From: Struthidea cinerea
Taxonomy: Eukaryota; Chordata; Aves; Passeriformes; Corcoracidae
Direction: 5' to 3'
DNA length: 64,000 bases
NCBI GenBank assembly: GCA_013397865.1
Contig: VZTI01001045.1
Span: 124,333-188,332, forward strand
Position 1 is the first letter of the stretch, and each line of letters begins with the position of its first letter. The position numbers and the translations under genes are program-made. The notes beneath the pieces were generated by a model that saw only the letters and a list, made by a program, of their open reading frames with translations, ran no database searches and was not told the origin of the DNA. This document shows, in pieces, positions 1 through 11,230 of this stretch.

Positions 1-3000
1 AACCTGATGCAATGGGCGCTGCGGGCTCGTGGTATTTTCACAGGGTGTTGTATGAGCTTGATGTGTGTGATTTGGATCTTTATGAGTTTGTTAACAATTG
101 TATCTGTGCCTAGATGGGCAAGATGGAGGAGCCAAAATTCCAGGCAGTGAAAGGTAATTAATGCACATCTTCAGCGCCAGAAGTCGTTGGGAAACTGTGG
201 CCTCATCCCAAAAAATGGGCAGAGTCCTGTCTCACTTGGGTGAAGTCCCTATCAGATAAGAGACCTGGAGCTGTACAGCAGCAGGGCTGAGCAGAATCTG
301 TCACTGTGGACACAGGGTCCAAGAGGGCCTGCTCAAGAGCCCTGATCTACCCATTTCCTGGGAATATGACAGCCCATGGATGGGCTCTGGGACAAGGCTC
401 CTGTTTTAAACACAGGCAGAAGAGGTACAGCACAGTCCCTGGGGGGACAGGATGCCAGGCTCCCCAAACAGCCAGCACTTCTCAAGAGTACAGACCCAGG
501 AGGGGTCTGCAAGCACATGCAGAATATTTGGAAAACATTCATACTGCACTGAAGGGTACAATATAAGGAGTCATTTTTTAAATTGTCATTTAAATATTTG
601 AGTTGATTTCAGGTCATTTAAAGATTGTATTTCTTCCGCAGTGAATAAGCAGGCATGACATACTGGGACAAGTGAGTCCAAACTCCTGTCATTAATATCT
701 TACAGAAACGGTCAAAGATTAAAACAAATGACTGAAGCCAAATACATGTATTCATTACTAGGAATTTCCCTAAAATATCATGGATTCTTCTTTTTCTTAA
801 AGGAGAATCACTTTTTTAATCATCTCAACTCTACTTTTCCTCTGAACTTCTTCCAGCAGTAACCCATCTAGTTGGGTGGCTTATTATTTTTTTTTCTGAG
901 TAAAAACAGTTTCCTAGTTTTTTTCTTGTATTCATGACAGAGTGTGTGTAGGTGAGGTAGAAAGGTTGTGGTGGCACAAAATTGTAGAAAAGCACAGTCT
1001 TAAAAGTAGGTTCTTTACATTGTTATTATTTTAATCAGGGAAATTATTTTTAAAGGGTGCAAGACTGTCCACAGGCCTGGGCTTATGCTCAACTATTTAG
1101 TCATAAATCTTAAAAAGAAACCACCAACCTTGTTTGATTTTTTCCCCCCTCACTTTTAAAAATAGTCTCTTTCAAAATATTTTGCAGTTGCTGATTCTGG
1201 ATGAAATAATGAATGCATTTAGCGTGATAAACGGTATACACTCACAACTGTAAGCAAGAAACTGCTATTTACAGATCTTTGCACACATCTGTAATCCATT
1301 CCCCCACATTTCACGCACACAAAAGCCAAGCTAAACAGCAAAAACCTCAAAAAACCCCAAAACAAACCATAAAAAAGCACATTCATCTAGAGTAGGATTG
1401 CAAAGTCTTGAACTACACCAGGAAAGGACTGAGAGTTTGTGCAGTTTAGCTGTTCAAGCCACAATCACAACTGTGTTTTCCAAGCTTGCTGAATAAGCTG
1501 CATCACAGTACACCTCACTCTTCCTGTCTTTTCCCTCCAGAATGGAGTAAAATGCCTCAAGCAGAGAATGTGAAGACACCCAGGACTCTGGACTGTTCTT
1601 TCTGCCTGTGTCAGACCTCCTGGGCACTGTTAGGTTTTTGAGCAGCTCAGATGCTGAGCTGAAGTGGTCAGTTCTGAAATCTTTATCTCTCTGCTGCTTC
1701 CCTCTGGGAGGCGTGCAGAGCACATCTCATTGAGTTAGATTTGGTTTCTGTGGACAAGCCATCCACTGGGGAATCATCATGCCTCTGTCTTGTTCCTTCT
1801 GCTCCAAGGGAGACAGGATTCCCTCTGCCTTCACCATTTCACTCAGCTTCAGTCACCAGGAGTGCCTGCTCTGGGCTGGGGTTGATGAGAGCTGCTGTGA
1901 TCACAGCTGGGCCATGCCAAATTAGGAACCCCCTAACTCAGTTTCCATCTCCAAGTTACTTTTGAATGTTCCCAGAAGTGCAGCAGAGAGGAACAAGCCC
2001 CAGTGGGGCAGTCTGCTTTCCACCATCTCAGCTGGATTGAAAAGGCGTTTATAGCTTTTATAGCTGGTGTTCTTTAGGCACCACCAAATAGTTGTTAGGA
2101 TTGAGAAATTCACCGGAGCGTCCTTGTTTCTGCAGTTTCCTGAGAAGAAGGAAGTTGTGTCATCTTCCTGAGTTAGGCATGGGGGGGACTGGGATTTATC
2201 TCTGACCTGTGGGACACCTACAGGTCACCCACACCTGTCTGTGCTAGACATTCCTTGCAAGAAAGTGGAGAGAAATGTGTATTTTTAAAGCTCTGTTCAC
2301 CCAATCTGCTTCAGTTCTGCTTGAGGGTATGGTGAGCTGCAGCAGCATTTCGGCTTGGTTCATCCATGGGCTCTCCAAATGTTCTGAATTCTTGGTGCTG
2401 CCATCAGTGACTTTACTTGAATGCCTGCTCCTCACAAAAATATTTGACCAAGGATTATCACCCTGACTGAGAAATGCAAAGTATTCAGGGGCATCTGAGC
2501 TGGACAAGCCTGTTCTGGATCTCTTGGTGAGATCTGCTCTCAGCCTGAGGAGTGCTGACCTTAGTGATGAGCAGCTGCCTGTGCCTTTGCCCTGCCAGGA
2601 CCCTCAGGTGGCACAGGGGAGTGCTGAGGTGGCTGTGAGTGCTGCTGACAAGTGGCATAGGAACCTTACAGCAGTTTTCCTTACAGAGAAATCCATGTGT
2701 CTGGCTGCTGGGAGATACGATGGCTGCCTTTAGTAAGGTTGGGACCTGACAATCTCTGAGGCACCAGGGAGCCCGGGTCTGTGAGAGTCTCCCATCTGCC
2801 TTGGGGAATGTAGGAGCTGAGGGAAAATGCATCTGCCCTTCCCCTGAAGTCCTGCATGTTTTTCTTGCAACAGAGAGGGTCAGGTGAATAATTCTGATTC
2901 CCCACACTGGAGTTGTTCATCTCTTGTACAAAACAGACACAGGAGCAGGGTGCACCCTCAGTCTGTGAATTTCCACCAGGCAAATCATCCTTTTTTCTCT

Positions 3001-5312
3001 CTCCTCTCCCTCTCTAGCCCATATCACCCTCTCCACCACATGGGAGAAAAGCAACTCTACTCACAAACCCTCTGTCAGATAAAGCACTTGGTCCAAGGAA
3101 ATCTCTTGCCATTTCCATTGGCTCCATGCAGTGAGTGTCAGGGAGCTGAAAGGCAGTGCTCTGCTCCCCTGGCATGACTCTCCCTGCACTGAGCAAGGCT
3201 GCCAGGGTTCTTACAGGATTAGGGATGACCAGCACTCAGTCATGACTGTTTCTGATCTCTCCACCCTCTCCCAGCACTTGGGGCTACTCAAAACCCAAGT
3301 TACCAGATGCATTTTCCATGCGTTCACTGGAGAAATGCTGCTTTCAAGCCTCCCCATCCTCTAAGAACAAATGCAGCACTTGATCTTAATCCAAAAATGA
3401 GGTGTTACAAAGAAGGTCTAATAGGGGAGGAAGGTGTGATATTGTAAAAGTTGAGAATTAAGCTAGTTTGGATATTTCCATACTTGAAAATTTCCATCTG
3501 ATTTTGCTGTGGGATATTCCCCATCACAGCTCCATACAAAGGCTGAATTCCAGTGCCAGTTGAGCTGTCTCCCTGTGCTTGCAACCTGAACTTAATCACA
3601 AACACAATCCTGGAAAGAATAAATGAAGCTTTTCTTTAAAACCAAAACCAAACTTCAGTGCTATGGACAGAGAGATGATCTTGTGTCAAAGGCACAGGAC
3701 TTCGGAGTTTTCATTTTTTTAGGGGAGTTCTTGTGTGTCTGGGCACAAGACACATCTTAAAGCCTCAGATCCTGTGACGTGGGACAGAGTCCACTATGGA
3801 ACACATAAACTTGGGACAGTTCTTTTCTGGGGTGTTGTAGGAGGGCACAGCAACACCTCGAATAAAACCAGAGACCGGCTGCTGATGGGTTACTTGGGAA
3901 ATGCAGAGTTTCTCTCTCATGGCTCTCATTTTGGGTGGTCAGGTCTTTCCAAAAGGGCTGAGTTGCAACTGCAGGGTGCAGATTCTTTGTCTTGGTGACC
4001 TGGTCCATCTGTTATCTTGGTGAGCTCTGGCACAGCTTTCCCCATTAAAACTAGACACGTGTGTCTTTAGTCTTGGGTCCCAAAGGTCCCATGCCCAATG
4101 AGAAGTCCTTGTACAGGAGGCACTTCATAAAGCACAGGGAATTAGCCCAGTGTGAGGAGAGAGAGAGAAATTAATTCCAAACCCACAATGTGTATGTACA
4201 TGTATATAACGGAGTGACAATGTAACAAAAAGGGGTCCCCACAATATTCTCTCACGCTCTTTAGGAAATAAGTGACCTTTCAGCAGGCAGCTTTATATTA
4301 GCTGATTTCTTAGGTATGCAAGCTATCTAAAAACAGTTGCTCCCTAATCTGCTCTCATCAGCTCCAGGTTATGGGAGTTCATAAATCCATGTACGTTTGA
4401 CGCTAATGGAAAATCTGCATCGTGACTCCCTGGGGTGACCCAAGTGTGTGACAGTAACGAGTGAGCTATGCATTGCTTGGTTTGCCCACAAAAACACAAA
4501 TTGAGAGGAATGAGACAGAGACAAAGGAAAGAGGTCGGTAAGATGGCAGCATCTGTATTTGTTCTGCCTGAAGCAGCCTTCACTTCCCAGAACCAGACTC
4601 TGCTTTCAAAGTCCCCGCCGACACCAACCGCAGTAACTGAGGGACTCTCCTCATTTGTCGCAATGCTCTGGCTGGGCAAGAAAGCATGATTTCAGACAGC
4701 TGGAATGGCAAAGACCTGAGGGGATGGGAAGTATTTGCTTTAATACATCTAATTTATCATCTTCTGCCCACAGCTGCAGGAGAGGGAGAGAGAGATACTG
4801 AACAGATCAGTCCAGAAGCATAATGAAACGCGGCAGATGAAGTGGGACACGATGCAGTTCGCTGTTCCCACAGACTGGAGACTATGTGGAAACAAGCTGT
4901 TTCCAAGGGCTCCAGTTTGGAGACTGTCCCCAGTCTCTCCCCAAACTCTGGCTCCAAATGGTTCAGTAGAAATGTGAGGAAACGAGGGGGCAGCAGGGAA
5001 AGGAGAGAGATTTTTGTTGCTCTTCAAATGTGCAATTTCTATCACAGCTTTATGTTGGGAAGCACAAGAACAGGGCATCCTTGTGGCACTCAAGTTACTG
5101 GAAAACATAACCAACAGCAAGTTTTGTCAAGCAAACGGGGTCCCCTGAGCAGAACCTGTGAGCTGCTTGGCTGTGTTTATGCAGAAAGCTGCCTGTTCTT
5201 TCTGGGGAGGGGGTGGAGAAAGTCCAAAAGGCTGCTGTGCCAGTTTAGTTTGTAAGTGGTCAGACCAGGACAGCTGGAATAAGGGGCCAGTCAACATCCA
5301 GGCCAAAGAATT
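1..5312. other. Unique non-coding DNA, no gene seen
   Basis: No recognisable exon, RNA gene or interspersed repeat was seen. About 560-1440 is AT-rich with many T and A runs; the rest is mixed. The longest open frame is 140 codons on the minus strand (2485-2907); its translation has no domain, is low in sequence logic and is overlapped by other frames, so it is taken as chance. A short alternating TGTATGTACATGTATATA-like stretch lies near 4190-4210. Confidence 0.6.
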
Positions 5313-5330
5313 AAAAAAAAAAAAAAAAAA
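5313..5330 (+). repeat. Poly-A run (18 A)
   Basis: An uninterrupted run of A follows GAATT. It could be the tail of an old retroposed transcript, because AATTAAA resembles a polyadenylation signal. No recognisable gene-derived sequence lies upstream and no target duplication was found, so it is listed only as a simple repeat. Confidence 0.9.
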
Positions 5331-6575
5331 CAGAACGCCACAAACAGAACTCTTTTTACAAAGGATTCATGCTTTCCATGACTACAGACCCATTTGATAA
5401 ATTGTCTTTAAGAACTTTGCAAAAAACTATATTTTTCTGACAGGAACTGTCCTGGCCATCTGTGCCAACTGGCCACAAAGTGATAGCGAATCACTTGGTG
5501 CTGCTTTCAGTGACTATTTCTCTGCTAAGGTCTTTCAGCCTCCAAAAGATGACTGACTCAAGTCCCCAGCCTCCAGTCCTGTGCAGGGGTGCTGAGGAGC
5601 AATATTTTAAATGTACAATGGACACAGATGTTTCCCATCTGCCAACGATGCCATAAGGAACAACATCCCACAGCTGAGGCCATCTGAAATGCTTCTCACA
5701 CGCCCCAGAGCCGTGCCCAGCTGCAGTCCCACCCAGCAGGAGCGTGTGACGGAAACTGTCAACAGGTACCGAGTGTCCCTGGCTTGAGACAGCAGGCTGA
5801 GCGACAAAGGGGGGAGAAAAACAGAAGTGGTGATGCAGCAGTAAGAAAACCAGCCCCTGAGTCACTCAGACTTACCTAGAAGGGTTTTGTTGTTTTTTCT
5901 TTCTTTTTTTTTTTTTTTCACACAGGCACAAATGTTTGAGGCTAAAGTCTAAAACGACTCAGAGCTACTTCACACCCATCCAGTGCAGAAAGCACTGCTC
6001 TTAACACCCCAGTGTGTGTTTAGACTAGTATTTTTATTAGAAAAGGGGGAGTGCAGAGATGGGGAAGGAAGCTAATGGCACCCTGGATGGAAGAGATCCC
6101 ATTAAGACCCCCTGCTGTATAAAGTGTTGAAACTGTGCTGGGCTGAAGGCTTCCTGAGCTGCTTCTATTAATACAACAGACATAAATGGGGTTTTGGCTG
6201 GATGGTCTCAAAGGGCTGCATGGTCTTAGAGCAGAGGATTTCAAGCCTTTGTTAACAATGAGGACAGTATATGCAGACAGACTTATTTATTATTAAGCTG
6301 CCTGTGGTACAAATGGCTGCATGCCCCTCACCCCTGTGCTGGGGTTAAGAAGTTACTTTGCTTCCTTCTGTGGACTGGGATATGGAGTCGCACTTGCCTC
6401 TCCCACACTTCTGCTGCCACTGTTGACATCTCTTTTTACTCACCTGTTTCTGCCTTTTCCTCTGCTCATGACTCCCCTGTTTTCTTTTCTTTATTTCCTG
6501 CCCATTCTTCCTCCCCCTCCAGTACTTTTCACCTTAACGTTGACACTGTTGCCACAGAATATCCAAACAAAGCCA
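5331..6575. other. Unique non-coding DNA with a T-rich tract
   Basis: Nothing coding is recognised. A T-rich tract with a few interruptions covers about 5885-5918. From about 6400 the plus strand becomes pyrimidine-rich and leads into the AAAAT array. Confidence 0.55.
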
Positions 6576-6635
6576 AAAATAAAATAAAATAAAATAAAAT
6601 AAAATAAAATAAAATAAAATAAAATAAAATAAAAT
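6576..6635 (+). repeat. (AAAAT)12 microsatellite
   Basis: Twelve uninterrupted copies of AAAAT can be counted directly. The perfect array suggests recent length change, so it is likely polymorphic. On the minus strand it produces a repetitive frame of F, Y, I and L codons, which is not a gene. Confidence 0.97.
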
Positions 6636-7017
6636 TTAGGTAGCTTGATGACTCCCAGTAAAATTCTCACAGTACCAAGAAACCAGAAGAGAGATGGGGC
6701 ATTTGCTTTGCAGCATTTGGGATTTTGCAACAGTTCTCATGAACTGAACGCCAATTTTCTCCTACTGGTTCGTGACCCAAGCATTGTAAGGAAAACAATG
6801 GCTGTCACTGGTGCCAGCGTGTGTTCCTGGTCCATAACCTGAATGTCAAAGCAGCAGAGTTAGGGGATAAAAGGCAAAATGGCACAGCTGACTGGAATTT
6901 CCTAAAGGGCAATAGACAAAAGTATGAGAATAAAAGAAGACTTTCTTCAGCATTTCAGAGAAATTCTGATCAGAACTATCACAGCTTAGAGGCTCTTGTA
7001 GAGGGACAACAGTAATA

Positions 7018-7121
7018 TTTTCATTTTCTTTCTTTCTTTCTTCCTTTCTTCTTTTCTTCCTTTCTCCTTTCTTCCTTTCTCCTTCTTTCAATCTATCCAT
7101 CTCCTCCTCTTCTCACTTTCT
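7018..7121 (+). repeat. Imperfect polypyrimidine (CTTT/CTTC) tract
   Basis: The plus strand is almost entirely C and T, in degenerate TTTC, TTCC and CTCC units broken by ATCTATCCATC. It runs straight into the perfect CCTT array and is probably a decayed part of the same tract. On the minus strand it gives K, E, R and G-rich frames that are not genes. Confidence 0.9.
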
Positions 7122-7185
7122 CCTTCCTTCCTTCCTTCCTTCCTTCCTTCCTTCCTTCCTTCCTTCCTTCCTTCCTTCCTTCCTT
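7122..7185 (+). repeat. (CCTT)16 microsatellite
   Basis: About sixteen uninterrupted CCTT units run over 64 bases. Together with the imperfect tract to the left it forms roughly 165 bases of homopyrimidine-biased DNA, a composition that can adopt triplex structure. The minus-strand frames of repeated EGRK across it are artefacts. Confidence 0.96.
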
Positions 7186-8820
7186 TTCTCTGACAAGGTA
7201 AAAGCAACATCTGGTCTCCCTTGCCTGGTTGCTTTCCTCTCCTGAGTTGGTTCTTTCCATTTGGGATCTGGAAGTAAAATCTGTCCCAGGAAAAGCCCTC
7301 AGCAATGGAACTTGCTGAAGATGGTCTTTTCATTGCCATTCATCCTTATTTTACTGATAAATTCTGATGCACAACCAAAACTGGCTTCTTGATTTCAGCA
7401 CAGCCCGGCCAACTCAGCATCCCAAGAGCACAAAATGGACACGTTGAACAAACCCTGTGTTTAAAAAGCTCCCTTTTGTTCTCTAACCCCCAACCACAAA
7501 AAGCAGCGTACACAGGACTCAGGGACGTGTGGGACAAAAGGAGGATGGTCTCTCCTGTGGCCTGTGGCCTGTTAGCCCGCAAAGCCCAGGCATGTGTCTC
7601 CTCCCTGGAAGACATGATTCCCACACGGGGTCTGGATCAATCTTAATCACACACCGGCTTGCCAGCTGTTCCCTCCAAAGTGACAACTGGCTTTAAGCAC
7701 GTTGTCTTTATTCTCCTTTGCCCTCATCCCTCACAGATGCCCATCATAGCCTCATGCCAGAATGGAGGGAGGCATTTGCTGCATCTCTGCTGGTCAGGGA
7801 AAGCCCGTCCCGCACTGAACTTTGGGACTGAGTCCAGGCACCATGTCCATAAGCCCAGTCCATGCTCAGCTGCCTCCCAGTCCCTCCTTTTCACAGCCCG
7901 TGGCACTTTGTGGCTCATCTCAGGCACCAGTGATTCGAGGTGCCTGCCTGTCTCAGACACAGAAGGATGTGGTGGCAATGGAGGGATAAGTGGTCAAAAG
8001 GAAATATGCTGGTGCTCCTCCAACAACATCTGGAAAGGAATGCAACCATTTCAACTTGATCACAGCCCCCAGGGGAGTGCATAGAGGAGTGATCTCCAGA
8101 AGATGGGCTTGGGACAGAAGAGAGGTGAGAGGGCTGGTGTGAGGAGTTAAGAGACAGAGGAAAGGGTGTTTCTTGGCTAAGATTTTCCTAAAAATATTAA
8201 AGATATTTAAGATCATTCATTATCCTGCAAAATCATCCCATGGATGCTGTAAAACATTGCCCAGTTGCTTTAGTAAGAATGGCAAGACTGTGCCATGGCT
8301 GACGGCTCAATACGTTGCCGTGGGTATTTTGTAAATCACAAATGTTTAGCTTTTTCCTCAACCAATATTCATTGAAAGCATTTTCCCATGTCTGTGGTCT
8401 ACTGCAAGCTAATAGAAGTTGTACTATGGGCATGCTGCAGGATCTGTGGCTCATTTGAGTGCTTTCACAGATTTCTTTAATCTGTCCGAAATTGCAGGTT
8501 TCAAGTAACTTCCAGTATTTGAGCCAGACGCCTCCAATTAACTCTGCTCCTTGAGCTGAACCTACCAGGGAGGCCCAAGGCATTAAAACCAGTTGCAAGA
8601 AGAAACCTACCCAGAATAAATATAATTACAGCCTAAGCTTATTGTTCACAACGGGGTAACTCACACAATTAACGTGCTTTTATTTTCTCAAGAAAACAGA
8701 CAAGGGGGGGAAATTAGACGAAAATGGAGAGCCACACACAGTGCCTCCCTCAGTTTCCCCCCAGCAGCTCAGCAGTGCTGCTTGCTGCCCATCCTCTGAG
8801 GTATCTCCGTGTCCCCTGTG
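7186..8820. other. Unique non-coding DNA
   Basis: No repeat family or exon is recognised. Open frames reach 141 codons (7659-8084, plus) but show no domain, and other frames overlap them on the opposite strand. An AT-richer section lies near 8150-8360. Confidence 0.55.
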
Positions 8821-9150
8821 AGACACCCAGGCGTCAGGGATGTGAGGTGGCATCACCCCAAACGCTGACCCAGACGGGTGGCTGCCAGCTGGGGGCTGAA
8901 GCCCCGCTTGTGCTGCTCCTGTAGGATTTGGGATGGCATTCCCCAGCCCAGCTGCCGGCAGCCTGGCGTGCCCGGCACCTGCCCGGGTCAAGGACACGCT
9001 GTTCTCGCCGGCTGCTGCCCCTGCCGGGGAGATAAACGCGGGGCTTATCGCCTTCCACAGCCGGGCTGCTCCCTGGAAATCCGGACACCAGTCGAGCCCG
9101 AGGGGTCTGGGAAGACAAAGGATTTCTGTGGGCACACGTCGAGGGGTGGT
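8821..9150. promoter_or_regulatory. CpG-rich patch, possible CpG island
   Basis: By hand I count about 21 CpG dinucleotides in roughly 330 bases, with high GC content, in a region where CpG is otherwise sparse. CCGG and GCCCGGG-type words cluster at 8950-9090. This could be a small CpG island, an unrecognised exon, or a GC-rich relic. The overlapping minus-strand frame of 214 codons (8834-9478) is probably a by-product of few stop codons in GC-rich DNA. No TATA box or initiator could be assigned. Confidence 0.4.
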
Positions 9151-11119
9151 ACTGGAGGATAGCTGGAGGGGGAGACCTAGAAATTGCAGGGTTTTGGTAA
9201 AAATGTGGTTCCAAGCTGGGCTGGTTCATCTGGCTGTCGGTGTTGTGGGCACCTAACAGCTCTGGGTGGCTGGGCTGAGCCAGCCCTCCAGCTCTGAGGT
9301 GAAAGTTAACGAGGAGAGTTGGGGAAAAAAAAGAAAATAAACCAGCGAGAGGAATTGCAGGAATGAAACACTTAAGTAAAAACTGCACATTTTGTTGCTT
9401 TGTTTCTGCGCTATTGCGTCCTCTCTTTTGGTTAAATTGGGAACTGCTTATCACGGCAGTACCCAGTGCTGGCATCACAGCCTGGGATGGAAGTGCAGCC
9501 TTTGCATTAGGTTTGTAAGTCAGCTGGTGGAAATGGCAAGAACAAAAACTTAGTATATATACAATTTCCTTTTTTAATTTTCTTTCAGGTTTTGGACACT
9601 TTGGATGTTGGGTGACCCTTTCCCTTCATACTCTATAGAGAAAAAAATACCGTAGACACACGAGTCAGTTTTCTGCCACTGTCTGAATAAAAAGCAGTGG
9701 CTCTTTTTTCTAACTTTAAGCAGAAATGTAACTTCCAATAAAGGCACTGAAATTACAGTCCTGCAGATTAAAGTCTTTGTATACCCACGGAAGAGTTTTG
9801 TCACGAGGGCCTCTGCACCCACCAGAGTAATTTTTGCTCTTGCTCCAAGCTGACCTGATCTGCAGCTCTGCCCCAGCAATGGGGATCATCTCTCTGTGCT
9901 CGTTTATCTGCCCAGACAACTTCCGAGGGTACCCCATGCAGAAGGAGAGTGACTTGCTCTCTCCCATTGCAGGCAGATGTCCTGTGAGGTTCTTGCCAGC
10001 AACACAGACCCAGCAGGAGGAGAAGCCTGGAGAAGCCACTTTTTTGGCTGTACATGAGCCATACTTATCCTTTTCCCCATGGAAAGGGAATTGTGTATTT
10101 GCTGGTGCCTTCACTGATCTAAGCCCTGAGGTCAGCGCAGTGTGCGTGTGAATCCAGGCTGGAACAAGCCCAGGGAGGAGAAAATACCTCGAGTTCTGTA
10201 CTCTGCAAGCCCCAGGTAATTACCTATAGCTCTGTGCCACCCAGGGTTACTCGGAAGGAGCCACATCCCAACCTCCCATCGTGCCTGGGGGTGGCCCCAC
10301 CACACATGGATGCCAAGCAGGGAGGCAACAGGCCATCCTGAAGGGCTCAGCAGCTTTTCTCCTGCCCCAGCTCTGATGGCTTTACCTTCAGGGTTGCGGC
10401 AGGGAGATGTCTACTCTGAGAAGGTGGGCTGGGGCTGAAGCTTCTCTTCTTCTCCTGCACCAAGACCTCAGCACCTACACACTCTTCCCTGCCTCTTGCA
10501 AATCTCTCTCCCTCCATGACCAATCCCTTTCTCCAGTCCCTCAGTTTCTCAGCCTTTCCCTTCCCAGCACAGCTGGTTATTCCCGATGGAAACACTAGAA
10601 ATATTTTGACTGAAAAATCAAAGGGATACAGAGTGTGGGCAATTTTGGTTTGAACTGTTCATTTCTGGTGAAGTTGAGATGTAGCAGAAACAAACTCTGT
10701 GATGGAAAGGGCCAAGGAAGCAGCCAGAGGCCAAACTCTACTTGTTAAGGGGAGGAGAGCTGAACTCTGCCAGCTGGGACTGAGGAGGACAGACCACATG
10801 AGGTATGAGCTGGCAAACCAGAGGACAAACAGCAAGCACCAGAGTTGGAGAGAGGGCAAGGAAGGGATTTCACCTTCTGAGATGCTCTCAGACCTATTCA
10901 TGGTCCTTATGAACTGACTGACTTTCGGAAAGCAAAGGAGAGATCCCAGTGCTCATGGCAACAACAAAGAGCTAGGTTGTCTCTGCCTCTTCATCTTTCT
11001 TCTTCCTTTCTGCTCTTTTCCCTCCAGGATTAGACACCTGCCCGTTCAGGTTGTTCAGGGCACAGTTTTGTTGCCTGTGATGGAGATGGGGATAGATGGA
11101 CAACCCAGCAAAGGCCAGG
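9151..11119. other. Unique non-coding DNA
   Basis: No gene or repeat is recognised. Several overlapping open frames of up to 132 codons occur on both strands between 9700 and 10150. They compete for the same bases and show no family resemblance. About 10440-10560 is pyrimidine-rich on the plus strand. Confidence 0.55.
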
Positions 11120-11230
11120 GCAAGCATTGCCATCCAGCCTGGCCTTGAACACTTCCAGGGATGGGGCATCTTGTGCCCTTAAGAGAGAAATCGGCGTCAC
11201 AGAGGCAACTGTTTCAAACTGCAGCACAAA
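11120..11230 (-). mobile_element. CR1 LINE fragment
   Basis: The segment CCAGCCTGGCCTTGAACAC followed by TTCCAGGGATGGGGCATC (11131-11170) matches the antisense of the avian CR1 3' region. After a degraded stretch, GGCAACTGTTTCAAA near 11200-11216 resembles the next antisense CR1 block, which reads GGCAACCTGTTCCAG. The 3' terminal repeat is missing, so this is an internal, decayed fragment. Orientation follows from these words reading antisense to CR1. The limits are approximate. Confidence 0.65.

Noticed and set aside
5230..5330. Poly-A run with AATTAAA as the tail of a processed pseudogene
   Set aside because: No recognisable gene-derived sequence lies upstream and no flanking direct repeat was found.
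6491..6730. Minus-strand open frame with repeated FYFIL residues
   Set aside because: It is the translation of the AAAAT microsatellite.
7088..7339. Minus-strand open frame with repeated EGRK residues
   Set aside because: It is the translation of the CCTT microsatellite.
8834..9478. Minus-strand open frame of 214 codons
   Set aside because: It overlaps the CpG-rich patch, where stop codons are rare, and several other open frames on both strands. The translation is not recognisable.
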